Origin: Pseudomonas sp.
GTDB taxonomy: Bacteria > Pseudomonadota > Gammaproteobacteria > Pseudomonadales > Pseudomonadaceae
Assembly: GCF_030684895.1 (NCBI RefSeq)
Contig: NZ_JAUXXP010000045.1
Coordinates: 1 to 64,000, forward strand
DNA length: 64,000 nt
Reading direction: 5' to 3'
Shown: piece after piece, positions 32,627 to 45,043 of the stretch
Layout: each line of letters starts with the position of its first letter
Position numbering within the stretch: position 1 is the first letter of the stretch
Position numbers and translations under genes: made by a program
Notes under the pieces: generated by a model
The model's input: only the letters and a program-made list of their open reading frames with translations
Database searches by the model: none
What the model was told of the DNA's origin: nothing

Positions 32627-32656
32627 TTGCGCGACTCGATTTTTACCTAGTATAGG
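32627..32656 (+). promoter_or_regulatory. Possible petABC promoter
   Basis: TTGCGC (32627-32632), 18-base spacer, TATAGG (32651-32656), 40 bases before the petA ATG. The short inverted repeat GGCCTG-ACCAA-CAGGCC (32655-32671) overlaps the -10 end and the expected transcription start. Confidence 0.45.
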
Positions 32657-32695
32657 CCTGACCAACAGGCCATAAAGCTGATGGGAGACGACTGA

Positions 32696-33289
32696 ATGAG
32701 CAATGACGGCGTGAATGCAGGCCGGCGTCGCTTTCTGGTAGCGGCCACCTCTGTGGTGGGCGCTGCAGGAGCGGTGGGTGCCGCGGTCCCGTTCGTAGGG
32801 TCCTGGTTCCCAAGCGCCAAGGCTAAAGCTGCCGGAGCACCTGTAAAGGTGAACGTCAGCAAGATTGAGCCTGGCCAGCAAATGGTTGCCGAGTGGCGGG
32901 GGCAGCCGGTGTTTATCGTGCGCCGTACCGAGGAAATTCTCAGTAACTTGGTGAAAATCGAAGGTCAGCTCGCTGACTTCGACTCCAAGGCCTCCGAGCA
33001 GCCGAGCTATGTCGATCCGAAAACCCGTTCGATCAAGCCGGAATTGCTGCTTCTGGTAGGTCTGTGCACCCACTTGGGTTGCGCGCCGTCCTTCCGTCCG
33101 GAAGTGGCGCCTGCGGACCTCGGTGCTGATTGGGTCGGTGGCTATTTCTGCCCATGCCACGGTTCGCGCTACGACCTCGCAGGTCGCGTGTACAAGGCTC
33201 AGCCTGCGCCCTTGAATCTGCCGGTGCCGCCGCACACGTATGAGACGGATGATGTGATCATCATCGGTGTGGATCAGGAGAAAGCATGA
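32696..33289 (+). CDS. petA: Ubiquinol-cytochrome c reductase Rieske iron-sulfur subunit
   Basis: A 197-residue membrane-anchored Rieske protein. A twin-arginine region (RRRF, residues 10-13) and one membrane helix (about 14-34) precede the soluble domain. Cluster ligands are C124 and H126 (CTHLGC) and C152 and H155 (CPCHG); C129 and C154 form the stabilising disulfide. It accepts electrons from ubiquinol in the bc1 complex and passes them to cytochrome c1. Its stop overlaps the start of petB. Confidence 0.97.
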   Translation: MSNDGVNAGRRRFLVAATSVVGAAGAVGAAVPFVGSWFPSAKAKAAGAPVKVNVSKIEPGQQMVAEWRGQPVFIVRRTEEILSNLVKIEGQLADFDSKASEQPSYVDPKTRSIKPELLLLVGLCTHLGCAPSFRPEVAPADLGADWVGGYFCPCHGSRYDLAGRVYKAQPAPLNLPVPPHTYETDDVIIIGVDQEKA

Positions 33290-34500
33290 TGAGTAAATTC
33301 ATGGAATGGGTTGATGCGCGCTTTCCCGCGACCAAGATGTGGGAAGACCATCTGTCCAAGTACTACGCGCCAAAGAACTTCAACTTCTTCTACTTCTTCG
33401 GCTCACTGGCGCTGCTGGTGCTGGTCAATCAGATCGTTACCGGTGTCTGGCTGACCATGAGCTACACCCCGTCGGCTGAGGAGGCGTTTGCGTCGGTCGA
33501 ATACATCATGCGTGATGTGGAGTACGGCTGGATTCTGCGCTACCTGCACTCCACCGGTGCTTCGGCATTTTTCGTGGTGGTCTACCTGCACATGTTCCGC
33601 GGTCTGCTCTACGGCTCCTACCAGAAGCCGCGTGAGCTGGTGTGGATCTTCGGCATGCTGATCTACCTGATGCTGATGGCAGAGGCCTTTATGGGTTACC
33701 TGCTGCCGTGGGGCCAGATGTCCTACTGGGGTGCCCAGGTGATCATCTCGCTGTTCGGTGCCATTCCAGTGATCGGCGCGGACCTGACTCAGTGGATTCG
33801 TGGTGACTACCTGATTTCCGGGATTACCCTGAACCGCTTCTTCGCCCTGCACGTTGTGGCGCTGCCGATTGTGATTCTCGGTCTGGTGGTGCTGCACATT
33901 CTGGCGCTGCACGAAGTGGGCTCGAACAACCCGGACGGCGTCGACATCAAGAAGAAGAAGGACGAGAACGGCATTCCGCTCGACGGCATCGCCTTCCACC
34001 CGTACTACACCGTGAAAGATATCGTCGGTGTCGTGGTGTTCCTGTTTATCTTCTGCTTCGTGATCTTCTTCTTCCCGGAAATGGGCGGTTATTTCCTCGA
34101 GAAGCCGAACTTCGAGGCGGCCAACCCGTTCAAGACCCCTGCGCACATTGCTCCGGTGTGGTACTTCACGCCGTTCTACGCGATTCTGCGTGCGGTGCCG
34201 GACAAGCTGCTCGGTGTAATCGCCATGGGCGGCGCGATCGCGGTGCTGTTCGTGCTTCCGTGGCTGGATCGTAGTCCGGTCAAGTCGATGCGTTACAAGG
34301 GCTGGATGAGCAAGGTCTGGCTGCTGATTTTCTGCGTGTCCTTCGTGATTCTCGGCGTGCTGGGTGTGCTGGCACCGACACCAGGCCGTACGTTGCTGTC
34401 GCAGGTGTGTACTTTCCTGTACTTCGCGTACTTCATCCTGATGCCGTTCTACACCAAACTCGAGAAGACCAAACCGGTTCCGGAAAGGGTGACTGGCTGA
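33286..34500 (+). CDS. petB: Cytochrome b of the bc1 complex
   Basis: A 404-residue polytopic protein with about eight membrane helices. Paired histidines in the second and fourth helices (LHSTGASAFFVVVYLHMFRG in parts and FFALHVVALPIVILGLVVLHI in parts) bind the two b haems; PWGQMSYWG near 143-151 and the PEW-like loop region near 265 form the quinol site. Two ATG codons in a row (33286 and 33289) overlap the petA stop; either may be used. Bacterial length without the split b6/IV form. Confidence 0.97.
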   Translation: MMSKFMEWVDARFPATKMWEDHLSKYYAPKNFNFFYFFGSLALLVLVNQIVTGVWLTMSYTPSAEEAFASVEYIMRDVEYGWILRYLHSTGASAFFVVVYLHMFRGLLYGSYQKPRELVWIFGMLIYLMLMAEAFMGYLLPWGQMSYWGAQVIISLFGAIPVIGADLTQWIRGDYLISGITLNRFFALHVVALPIVILGLVVLHILALHEVGSNNPDGVDIKKKKDENGIPLDGIAFHPYYTVKDIVGVVVFLFIFCFVIFFFPEMGGYFLEKPNFEAANPFKTPAHIAPVWYFTPFYAILRAVPDKLLGVIAMGGAIAVLFVLPWLDRSPVKSMRYKGWMSKVWLLIFCVSFVILGVLGVLAPTPGRTLLSQVCTFLYFAYFILMPFYTKLEKTKPVPERVTG

Positions 34501-35282
34501 TGAAAAAGCATTTTGCTGCATTAATTATTGCGCTTCTGCCAGGCCTGGGTTTTGCCGCTGGTGGTGTTGAGTATCCACTGGACAAGGTTGAGATTGATCT
34601 GGCCGATAAAGTGGCTCTGCAGGATGGGGCGCGTACCTTTGCCAACTACTGCATGGGCTGTCACTCGGCTCAATATCAGCGCTATGAGCGGGTCGCCAAT
34701 GATTTGGGGATTCCCCATGAGGTCATGCTGGAGAACCTGATCTTCAATGACGCCAAAATTGGCGAGCACATGAAGATCGGCATGAAGCCCGCTGATGCTA
34801 AAGCCTGGTTTGGTGCTGCGCCGCCCGACCTGACTCTGGTTGCTCGTGTGCGTGGTAACGACTGGCTGTACACCTACCTGCGTACCTTCTACGACGACCC
34901 GACTCGTCCGCTGGGTGCCAATAACAAGGTCTTCCCGAACGTCGGCATGCCGAACGTGCTGGTCGGCCTGCAGGGTAAGCAGGTGATTGGTTGCAAGCAG
35001 GTGCAAGTGGTTGAGGGTGGTAAGAAGCTGTTCGATCCACTGACCGGCACACCAATCACTCACGAAGCTTGCGACCAGCTAACTATCGAGCCGAAGACCG
35101 GCACGCTGAGCACTGAAGAGTTCGATGAGAAGATCCAGAACCTGGTGACCTTCCTCGCTTACTCGGCCAACCCGGTCAAGTTGCAAAGTCAGCGCATCGG
35201 TACCTACGTTCTGCTGTATCTTGCCTTCTTCTTCGTATTCGCCTATCTGCTCAAGCGCGAGTACTGGAAGGACGTGCATTAA
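34500..35282 (+). CDS. petC: Cytochrome c1 of the bc1 complex
   Basis: A 260-residue protein with signal peptide (1-20), the haem-binding CMGCH motif at C51, C54 and H55, and a C-terminal membrane anchor (about 232-252, YVLLYLAFFFVFAYLLKREYW). It takes electrons from the Rieske subunit and reduces periplasmic cytochrome c. The ATG at 34500 overlaps the petB stop (TGATG) and begins the signal peptide. Confidence 0.97.
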   Translation: MKKHFAALIIALLPGLGFAAGGVEYPLDKVEIDLADKVALQDGARTFANYCMGCHSAQYQRYERVANDLGIPHEVMLENLIFNDAKIGEHMKIGMKPADAKAWFGAAPPDLTLVARVRGNDWLYTYLRTFYDDPTRPLGANNKVFPNVGMPNVLVGLQGKQVIGCKQVQVVEGGKKLFDPLTGTPITHEACDQLTIEPKTGTLSTEEFDEKIQNLVTFLAYSANPVKLQSQRIGTYVLLYLAFFFVFAYLLKREYWKDVH

Positions 35283-35302
35283 TCCGTTGCATCTCCGCTG
35301 TT

Positions 35303-35336
35303 GACCTGCGCGCCCCTTTGGGCGCGCAGGTTTTGT
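35303..35336 (+). terminator. Intrinsic terminator of petABC
   Basis: CCTGCGCGCCC (35305-35315), loop CTTT, GGGCGCGCAGG (35320-35330), then TTTTG; a strong G+C-rich stem 22 bases behind the petC stop. Confidence 0.9.
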
Positions 35337-35344
35337 ACCCTGCC

Positions 35345-35410
35345 ATCCCTGGCGGCTACCCCTGCGGGGCCGTCGCAAGCGACGTCAAAAATTGCTCCGG
35401 CAATTTTTTC
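35345..35410. repeat. Intergenic repeat, copy 2
   Basis: Matches 17023-17081 in block order (TCCCTGGCGG, GCAAGCGACGTCAA, ATTGCTCC, GGCAATTTTTT, CTGC). The core is a 9-bp perfect hairpin, AAAAATTGC (35387-35395), TCCG, GCAATTTTT (35400-35408), with GTCGC-AA-GCGAC (35372-35383) just before. It lies between the petABC terminator and sspA. Confidence 0.6.
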
Positions 35411-35445
35411 TGCTTCACATAACTTTATAAGCGAGGAGGACCGCC

Positions 35446-36063
35446 ATGGGCGTGACCAATCGGTTGGCCTGTTACTCCGACCCCGCCGACCACTATTCCC
35501 ACCGCGTACGCATTGTGCTCGCCGAGAAGGGTGTCAGCGCCGAGATCATCAGTGTCGAAAAGGGCCGTTATCCGGCCAAGCTGCTGGAGGTTAACCCCTA
35601 CGCCAGCCTGCCGACTCTGGTAGATCGCGATTTGGCTCTGTATGAGTCGACTGTGGTGATGGAATACCTGGATGAGCGTTACCCGCATCCGCCGTTGTTG
35701 CCGGTGTACCCGGTGGCCCGTGCCAATAGCCGTCTGCTGATCCATCGCATCCAGCGTGACTGGTGCGCGCAGGTGGATTTGATTCTTGATCCGCGCAGCA
35801 AAGAGCCGGCCCGCGCCCTGGCGCGCAAGGAGCTGCGCGAGAGCCTGACGGGTGTGTCACCGCTGTTTGCCGACAAGGCGTATTTCCTCAGTGAGGAATT
35901 GAGTCTGGTGGACTGCTGCCTGCTGCCGATTCTTTGGCGTTTGCCGATTCTGGGGATAGAGTTGCCCAAGCCGGCCAAGCCATTGCTGGACTACATGGAG
36001 CGTCAGTTTGCTCGTGAAGCGTTCCAGATCAGTCTGTCGCCTGTCGAACGTGATATGCGTTAA
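35446..36063 (+). CDS. sspA: Stringent starvation protein A
   Basis: A 205-residue glutathione-transferase-fold protein that binds RNA polymerase rather than acting as an enzyme. N-terminal thioredoxin-like half has [23 protein letters not shown] (about 8-30) and [39 protein letters not shown] in parts; the C-terminal half is helical. SspA affects stress survival and virulence gene transcription. Ribosome site GAGGAGG; sspB follows after 15 bases, the usual operon. Confidence 0.96.
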   Translation: MGVTNRLACYSDPADHYSHRVRIVLAEKGVSAEIISVEKGRYPAKLLEVNPYASLPTLVDRDLALYESTVVMEYLDERYPHPPLLPVYPVARANSRLLIHRIQRDWCAQVDLILDPRSKEPARALARKELRESLTGVSPLFADKAYFLSEELSLVDCCLLPILWRLPILGIELPKPAKPLLDYMERQFAREAFQISLSPVERDMR

Positions 36064-36078
36064 CCCGAGGAGGTAGTG

Positions 36079-36492
36079 ATGAAGTCGAGTCGTCCTTATC
36101 TGGTTCGTGCCCTCTATGAGTGGATCGTGGACAACGACTGCACCCCGCACCTGCTGGTTAATGCCGAATTTGCCGGTGTGCAGGTGCCGGCAGGGTTTGC
36201 CAGTGATGGGCAGATCGTGCTGAATGTCTCGCCCACTGCTGTGCGTCATCTGCATATGGATAACGAGGCGGTGAGCTTCGAGGGGCGTTTTGCCGGGGTG
36301 CCGCAAAGCCTGTATATCCCCGCAGCCGCCGTGCTGGCGATCTATGCGCGGGAGAATGGCCAGGGCATGGTGTTTGATGCGGAGTCGTCAATGCTCGATG
36401 CTGAAGAGATCGAAGATCCGGGTGAGCAAAGCCCGCCGGATGATGAGCCGCCGCGTCCCAGTGGCAGGCCCAGTCTGAAAGTGGTCAAGTAA
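36079..36492 (+). CDS. sspB: ClpXP adaptor SspB
   Basis: A 137-residue protein: the folded domain (SSRPYLVRALYEWIVDNDCTPHLLV through PAAAVLAIYARENGQGM) binds ssrA-tagged peptides and gathers them for ClpXP; an acidic flexible linker (about 102-128) leads to the C-terminal ClpX-binding tail RPSLKVVK. The ATG at 36079 follows GAGGAGG and a GTG immediately before it is in frame, but ATG fits the family start. Confidence 0.95.
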   Translation: MKSSRPYLVRALYEWIVDNDCTPHLLVNAEFAGVQVPAGFASDGQIVLNVSPTAVRHLHMDNEAVSFEGRFAGVPQSLYIPAAAVLAIYARENGQGMVFDAESSMLDAEEIEDPGEQSPPDDEPPRPSGRPSLKVVK

Positions 36493-36496
36493 ACAT

Positions 36497-36527
36497 AAAA
36501 AAGGCGATCCGAAGATCGCCTTTTTTA
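36497..36527. terminator. Bidirectional intrinsic terminator between sspB and dolP
   Basis: AAAAAAGGCGATC-CGAA-GATCGCCTTTTTT (36497-36526), perfect stem with T runs on both strands. Confidence 0.94.
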
Positions 36528-36561
36528 TTGCCGTCACGCAAGTGGTGCATGGGTGGGGCTG

Positions 36562-37727
<1,166 letters not shown>

Positions 37728-38102
37728 TCAGGTATCAAAAGCGTTTTGAATCCAGTCCAGTTGCGCGGGGGCTTGGCTGTCGGCGTTTATGGCAATCACA
37801 TCAAAACGGCATGGGTACTTGGCCCAGCGTGATTCTTGTTGCAGGAAGTGCTGAGCGGCGCGGCTGAGTTTCTCACGTTTGCGTGCATCCACGCTCTCTG
37901 CTGCGCCGCCCCAGGCGCTATGGTGCCGATAGCGAACTTCTACGAATACTACTGTATCGGCGTCGAGCATGACCAGATCGAGCTCGCCGAGACGACAGCG
38001 CCAGTTCTGCGCCAGCAGGCGTAGGCCGTGCTGCTCGAGATGCTGCCGGGCCAGTGCTTCGGCAGCATCTCCGCGTTGTTGCGTGCTGATGCGCTCGCTC
38101 AA
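37728..38102 (-). CDS. yraN: UPF0102 protein YraN (endonuclease-like fold)
   Basis: A 124-residue protein of the UPF0102 family: GDAAEALARQHLEQHGLRLLAQNWRCRLGELDLVMLDADTVVFVEVRYR (about 9-58, in parts) contains the nuclease-like G-E-x-D and E-V-R-Y-R elements. The role is unknown. It begins with a TTG that overlaps the lpoA stop (TTGA), so translation is probably coupled; the next in-frame alternatives would lose conserved residues. Confidence 0.85.
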   Translation of the reverse strand: MSERISTQQRGDAAEALARQHLEQHGLRLLAQNWRCRLGELDLVMLDADTVVFVEVRYRHHSAWGGAAESVDARKREKLSRAAQHFLQQESRWAKYPCRFDVIAINADSQAPAQLDWIQNAFDT

Positions 38103-39922
38103 TTGATGCTGTCAGGCAGTGGCTGAACCTGGCCGTCGCGGAATTCGGCCCAGGGCAGTTGCCGCTCGATACGCTGGCTCGGGTTCAGGCTCAGGTTACC
38201 CGACAGGCCTTGCAGGCGGGTCTCGGGCAGGGCCTTGAGCTGGTTTAGGCGCGGCGCCAGCTGGTAGGCATCGGCGCCCATGGCATACAGACGGCCGAGG
38301 CTGCTGCCGGCTTGCGGCCATTGTGTGCTGGCTTGCTGGCGCAGTGGGTCGTTGACGTTCAGCAGCCATGGGGTTTCGCAGAACATGATGCCGTTGAGGT
38401 CGATGTACTGCGCCTGGTTGTAGGTGCCGGTAAACAGGTGCGAGGTGGCATACACCGGTACATCGCCGGCGTACTGGAAGGCCAGGGTCGGTTTGATTTG
38501 CTGAGCCTGCTGCGGGGTGGCGGCGAGGAAGATAAAGTCAACATCACGGCGACGCGATGGGGCAGCAGCAACCGAGGTGCCTAGGGTGTTTTGCAGGCGC
38601 TTGCTACGGGCTTCGCTTTCGCGCAGCTGGAACAGATCGGCGATCTGTCGAGCCAATTCGACCGGCTGATCAACGTGTTCGGCGGCAATCAAGGTGCCGC
38701 CCTGGGCTTGCCAGCTCTGGCGGAACGCGGCGAGCACGCGGTCGCCCCATTCGCCGTTGGGCACCAGTGCTACGGCGCGGCGCATACCGTCAGCCCAGGC
38801 GCGGCGCGCCACTTCGCGGGCTTCGTCCTCGGCGGCGAGGCCGAACTGGAACAGTTGCGCCGGACCTTCCTGGCTGCCTTCGCTGTAGTTCAGGGCCAGG
38901 GTGGTGATCGGCAGCTGTTCACGGCTGCTCAGCTGGCTGACCAGATTCTTTTCCAGCGGGCCGATCACCAGTTGCACGCCGGCGGCCTTGGCCTGGGCGT
39001 AGAAGGCGTCCATAGAGCCGATGCGCGAGCTGTCGAACATCTGAATGTTCGGTGGGTTCTGCCCGGCTTGTTGCGCCTGATAGTGCGCCGCGAGGAAACC
39101 GTCACGCAGTGCGCGGGCCACGCTGGCCAGTTGGCCATCCTGCGGCAGCAGCAGGGCAATTTCAGTCAGTGGTTGGCTGGAAAGCTTTTTCAGCTCGACC
39201 AGCGCTTGCGGCAGTTGTTGTGCGGCAGGGTGCTGTGGGTTGGCGGCGACCCAGGTGTCAATAGCGCTTTGTTGCTGCTCCAGGGTGCCGGCGCTCTTGG
39301 ATGCGCGGGCCAACTCCAGCCAGCCGTCGAGGTCGGCATCGCCGCTGGCTTGCAGCTCGCTCGCGGGCAGGCTGGAAACCAGGGTCCAGATGGCCTCCTG
39401 GTTGTGCGCGGCGCTGGCACCGCTGAGCAGTGGGGCAATAAAGACGCGTTCGCGAGCGGCGGCCAGGGTTTGTCCGCTGGCTTGCAGGGCGTTGGCGCGC
39501 ACCAGTTGGCTGCGTACCTGTTGTTCAACCGGTAGCTCGCCGAGGCGTTCCATGCTCGGGTGACTGAGGGCGCGCAGGGCTGCCTTGGGCTTGTTGCGGC
39601 TCATATCCAGTTCGGCGCGCAGGGTGCTGGCGTAAATCTGCTGGGCCGGCTTCAGGCTTTCCAGCTGCACTTGTTCCAGAATGCTGCTGGCGCGGGCCAA
39701 GTCCTTCTGTTTATAGGCCAGGTCGGCTGCTGACAGGCGCAGCGCCGCAGCCTGCTCAGTCGGGCTTTCTGCTGCTTGCTGCAGCAGTTGTTCGATGCTG
39801 GCTTGCGGCGTACGGGGCAGCTCGCCCAGTGTCGATGAGGGCTGGCTGGCACAGGCTGCAAGCAGGCCGGCAAGGCAGATGGCAGAAAGCGGGCGCAGGC
39901 AGGTGATCAGGCGGGTGGGCAT
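38099..39922 (-). CDS. lpoA: Outer membrane lipoprotein activator of PBP1A
   Basis: A 607-residue LppC/YraM-family lipoprotein (lipidated Cys about residue 24, LAAC). Residues about 35-250 form a TPR-like helical N domain, and about 255-600 a periplasmic-binding-protein-like C domain (ALLLPQDGQLASVARALRDGFLAAHYQ and FDSSRIGSMDAFYAQAKAAGVQLVIGPL in parts). LpoA reaches from the outer membrane to stimulate PBP1A transpeptidation in E. coli. First gene of the operon, divergent from rsmI. P. aeruginosa mainly uses LpoP for PBP1b, so its role here is by homology. Confidence 0.9.
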   Translation of the reverse strand: MPTRLITCLRPLSAICLAGLLAACASQPSSTLGELPRTPQASIEQLLQQAAESPTEQAAALRLSAADLAYKQKDLARASSILEQVQLESLKPAQQIYASTLRAELDMSRNKPKAALRALSHPSMERLGELPVEQQVRSQLVRANALQASGQTLAAARERVFIAPLLSGASAAHNQEAIWTLVSSLPASELQASGDADLDGWLELARASKSAGTLEQQQSAIDTWVAANPQHPAAQQLPQALVELKKLSSQPLTEIALLLPQDGQLASVARALRDGFLAAHYQAQQAGQNPPNIQMFDSSRIGSMDAFYAQAKAAGVQLVIGPLEKNLVSQLSSREQLPITTLALNYSEGSQEGPAQLFQFGLAAEDEAREVARRAWADGMRRAVALVPNGEWGDRVLAAFRQSWQAQGGTLIAAEHVDQPVELARQIADLFQLRESEARSKRLQNTLGTSVAAAPSRRRDVDFIFLAATPQQAQQIKPTLAFQYAGDVPVYATSHLFTGTYNQAQYIDLNGIMFCETPWLLNVNDPLRQQASTQWPQAGSSLGRLYAMGADAYQLAPRLNQLKALPETRLQGLSGNLSLNPSQRIERQLPWAEFRDGQVQPLPDSIN

Positions 39923-40048
39923 GTAGGGCGTTCCTGATACTTGATCAAATTGAGCGTCGAATTGTACCCAAGCCCGCCGGGTGACGCGATGTCGAAGGTT
40001 GGAAACGGGCTACAATGCGCGCTTTGCTGATTTTGAGAGGCCTGTGCT

Positions 40049-40921
40049 GTGACCACTTCCGCTGCTGCGAATTCGCCTTTGGGCAGTCTTTATGTGGTGG
40101 CTACACCCATTGGCAACCTGGATGACATCAGCGCGCGGGCGCTGACCATCCTGCGTAGCGTTGCCTTGATCGCCGCAGAAGACACGCGCCATTCCGCGCG
40201 CCTGATGCAGCACTTTGGCATCGGCACGCCACTGGCGGCCTGCCATGAGCACAACGAGCGCGATCAGGGTGGGCGCTTCCTCGCGCGGTTGCTGGCGGGT
40301 GACGATGTGGCGCTGATCTCCGATGCCGGTACGCCGCTGATTTCCGATCCGGGCTATCACCTGGTGCGTCAGGCGCGCGCTGCCGGTGTTGCGGTGGTGC
40401 CCGTACCGGGGGCTTGCGCATTGATTGCCGCGCTGTCTGCTGCGGGGTTGCCGTCGGATCGCTTTATTTTTGAGGGATTTCTGCCCGCTAAGGCGGCTGG
40501 ACGACGCGCGCGCCTTGAGCAGGTAAAGGAAGAGCCACGCACGCTGATCTTCTATGAGGCGCCGCACCGCATCCTCGAATGCCTGCAGGATATGCAATCG
40601 GTGTTCGGTGATGAGCGCCCAGCGTTGCTGGCGCGCGAGCTGACCAAGACCTTCGAGACGCTCAAGGGTATGCCGCTGGCCGAGTTGGCCGCCTGGGTAG
40701 CCGCCGACAGCAATCAACAGCGTGGCGAGTGTGTGGTGCTGGTCGCGGGTTGGCAGGCGCCGGAGGGCGAGGAGGCCGTAAGCGCCGAAGCCATGCGTGT
40801 GTTGAATCTACTCTTGGCGGAAATGCCGCTGAAGCGCGCGGCGGCACTGGCCGCGGAGATCACCGGGGTGCGCAAGAACTTGCTCTATCAGGTGGCCCTG
40901 GAACAGCAGAGAGACGTTTAA
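40049..40921 (+). CDS. rsmI: 16S rRNA (cytidine-1402-2'-O)-methyltransferase
   Basis: A 290-residue tetrapyrrole-methylase-fold enzyme that adds the 2'-O-methyl to C1402 of 16S rRNA, next to the base also methylated by RsmH from the neighbouring cluster. [22 protein letters not shown] (about 13-34), [28 protein letters not shown] (near 92-105) and [16 protein letters not shown] are the SAM and fold signatures. The start is GTG with GAGAGG nine bases before it. Confidence 0.95.
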   Translation: MTTSAAANSPLGSLYVVATPIGNLDDISARALTILRSVALIAAEDTRHSARLMQHFGIGTPLAACHEHNERDQGGRFLARLLAGDDVALISDAGTPLISDPGYHLVRQARAAGVAVVPVPGACALIAALSAAGLPSDRFIFEGFLPAKAAGRRARLEQVKEEPRTLIFYEAPHRILECLQDMQSVFGDERPALLARELTKTFETLKGMPLAELAAWVAADSNQQRGECVVLVAGWQAPEGEEAVSAEAMRVLNLLLAEMPLKRAAALAAEITGVRKNLLYQVALEQQRDV

Positions 40922-40960
40922 ACCTTGTTCTATAGGGCGCGGGCCGTTAACCTTGCCCGC

Positions 40961-41319
40961 GGAGAGTCGATCGGACAGTCGCTGCCGTGTTGCGTTCTGC
41001 GTAATGCGGGGGAGGAAAGTCCGGGCTCCATAGGGCGGAGTGCCAGGTAACGCCAGGGAGGCGTGAGCCTACGGAAAGTGCCACAGAAAATAACCGCCTA
41101 AGCGCTTCGGTGCCGGTAAGGGTGAAAAGGTGCGGTAAGAGCGCACCGCGCGACTGGTAACAGTTCGTGGCTAGGCAAACCCCACTCGGAGCAAGACCAA
41201 ATAGGGTTCCATTGGCGTGGCCCGCGCTGGAACCGGGTAGGTTGCTAAAGGCGTGCAGTGATGTACGTCGTAGAGGAATGACTGTCCTCGACAGAACCCG
41301 GCTTACAGATCGACTCTCC
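40961..41319 (+). ncRNA. rnpB: RNase P RNA (M1 RNA), type A
   Basis: The catalytic RNA that cuts the 5' leader of tRNA precursors. The ends pair perfectly (GGAGAGTCGAT at 40961-40971 with ATCGACTCTCC at 41309-41319, helix P1). Inside are the conserved GAGGAAAGTCCGGGCTCCA (CR I, near 41011), GGTAACGCCAGG, GGTAAGGGTGAAAAGGTGCGGTAAGAGCGCACCG (in parts, near 41115-41150) and the 3' conserved AGAGGAATGACTG and ACAGAACCCGGCTTACAGA. Size and fold are typical; rsmI lies just upstream as in other pseudomonads. Confidence 0.97.
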
Positions 41320-41524
41320 ACCTTCCTCATTCATCCGCTTCACTGCTTCACCTCCTTTCTAAGACCGAAAAAATCTTACTCTTAACAAACTACTTTAACT
41401 TCGCAGTTCAACGCGCTGCATAAGCTCATTTTTATATCCATTTCTTCACGTCATTTCTCCGTTTTGCCCCTCTCAAAGTTCGCTAAATCGCCGTTCTATA
41501 AGGATTTTTCCCGCCAAGCGTGCC
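41320..41524. other. A+T-richer spacer between rnpB and the mra promoter
   Basis: Noticeably richer in A and T than the rest of the window, with pyrimidine-rich stretches just behind rnpB. I see no coding region, terminator-quality hairpin or conserved RNA in it; RNase P RNA 3' processing and upstream promoter elements for mraZ are the plausible contents. Confidence 0.5.
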
Positions 41525-41554
41525 TTGACGGTGGGGGGCGTGCGTTCCTATAGT
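41525..41554 (+). promoter_or_regulatory. Promoter of the mra/fts cluster
   Basis: TTGACG (41525-41530), 18-base spacer, TATAGT (41549-41554); the transcription start would fall just before the MraZ boxes. Good -35 match and near-consensus -10. Confidence 0.7.
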
Positions 41555-41562
41555 GTGCGCGA

Positions 41563-41587
41563 GTGGTAGGAAGTGGCACAAAGTGGG
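41563..41587 (+). promoter_or_regulatory. Three MraZ-binding boxes
   Basis: GTGGT (41563), GTGGC (41573) and GTGGG (41583), repeated with an exact 10-base period, the arrangement of the direct repeats bound by MraZ in other bacteria. They lie between the promoter and the mraZ start, so MraZ can repress its own cluster. Confidence 0.75.
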
Positions 41588-41629
41588 TTTCTTAGGCATG
41601 GATAGCTAATAAAAAGGGGTAGCGCGATC

Positions 41630-42085
41630 GTGTTTCGCGGAGCAAACGCCATCAGTCTCGACGCCAAAGGGCGACTCGCGATGCCAAGTCGGTATCGGGA
41701 CGAGCTTGTGTCGCGTTGCGCCGGCCAGCTTATCGTCACGATTGATGCCATCGACCCCTGCCTCTGCGTCTATCCACTGTCCGAGTGGGAGCTGATTGAA
41801 GCCAAGCTCCGCGAGCTCGCCTCCTTCCGTGAAGAAAACCGCCGCCTGCAGCGTTTGCTGATCGGTAACGCCGTTGACCTTGAGCTGGATGCCAGCGGTC
41901 GTTTCCTGGTGCCGCCGCGTCTGCGCGAATACGCCAAGCTGGACAAGCGCGCGATGCTGGTCGGTCAACTCAATAAATTCCAACTGTGGGATGAAGATGC
42001 CTGGAATGCCGTGGCCGATGCCGATCTGGCCGCGATCAAGCAACCGGGTGCTCTGTCCGACGACCTACGTGACCTGATCCTGTGA
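41630..42085 (+). CDS. mraZ: Transcriptional regulator MraZ
   Basis: A 151-residue protein with two SpoVT/AbrB-like half-barrels: [26 protein letters not shown] (1-26, in parts) and [23 protein letters not shown] (about 80-102). It forms a ring that binds the GTGGN repeats upstream and represses the mra/fts cluster; the first conserved D-x-K-G-R-x-x-x-P motif is complete. The start is GTG. Its stop overlaps the rsmH start (GTGA). Confidence 0.96.
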   Translation: MFRGANAISLDAKGRLAMPSRYRDELVSRCAGQLIVTIDAIDPCLCVYPLSEWELIEAKLRELASFREENRRLQRLLIGNAVDLELDASGRFLVPPRLREYAKLDKRAMLVGQLNKFQLWDEDAWNAVADADLAAIKQPGALSDDLRDLIL

Positions 42086-43025
42086 CCATGACCAGCAATT
42101 TCCGCCACATCACCGTGCTGCTCGACGAGGCTGTCGAAGGGCTGGCTGTGCGCGCCAATGGTTGCTACCTGGATGGCACCTTCGGGCGCGGCGGGCATAG
42201 CCGGCTGATCCTGGAAAAGCTCGGGCCAGACGGTCGCTTGCTGGGGTTTGACAAAGATCCCCTGGCAATTGCGACGGGAAATGCGCTGGCGGCCGAAGAC
42301 GGCCGCTTTGTCGTTGTGCAGCGCAGCTTTGCCGAGCTGGGCGCCGAGCTGACGCAGCGCGCGCTGGGCGGCCAGGTCAGCGGCATTCTGCTCGATCTCG
42401 GTGTGTCATCGCCGCAACTGGATGACGCCGAGCGCGGCTTCAGCTTTATGAATGACGGCCCGCTGGATATGCGCATGAACCCGGATGCGGGTGTCAGCGC
42501 TGCAGACTTTATTGCCAGCGCCGCTGAAGAAGAAATTGCCCGGGTATTTAAGGACTACGGCGAAGAGCGCTTCGCCAAGCGCATGGCCCGTGCCGTGGTC
42601 CTGCGCCGCGCCGAACAGCCGTTTACCCGCACCGCCGACTTGGCTCAGGTGCTGACCGTCGCTAATCCAGCCTGGGAAAAGGGCAAGAATCCGGCGACTC
42701 GTGCCTTCCAAGGTCTGCGCATCTATATCAACAACGAACTGGGTGATCTGGAAAGCGGCCTCGATGCCGCTCTGGAAAACCTCGAAGTGGGCGGTCGCCT
42801 GGTGGTGATTAGCTTCCACTCGCTGGAAGACCGCATCGTCAAACTCTTTATGCGCAAGCATGCCAAGGGTGAGATGGACAAGCTGCCGCGTGATCTGCCG
42901 ATCATCCCGAAAGCCTTCGAGCCACGCTTGAGGCTGATCGGCAAACCGGTATTCGCCTCCGAGGCTGAGCTTGCCGCCAATCCACGTTCGCGCAGTGCGG
43001 TGATGCGCATTGCCGAGAAAGTGCG

Positions 43026-43029
<4 letters not shown>
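42082..43029 (+). CDS. rsmH: 16S rRNA (cytosine-1402-N4)-methyltransferase
   Basis: A 315-residue SAM enzyme (MraW). [13 protein letters not shown] at the start, [30 protein letters not shown] (about 32-61, in parts) as the SAM site, and [29 protein letters not shown] near 110-140. It methylates N4 of C1402, completing m4Cm with RsmI. The GTG at 42082 overlaps the mraZ stop; an ATG two codons later is a possible alternative. Confidence 0.95.

Positions 43030-45042
<2,013 letters not shown>

Positions 45043-45043
<1 letters not shown>

Noticed and set aside
40947..41330. Minus-strand open frame across rnpB
   Set aside because: The DNA is the RNase P RNA gene, with paired ends and all conserved regions; a protein here is not credible.
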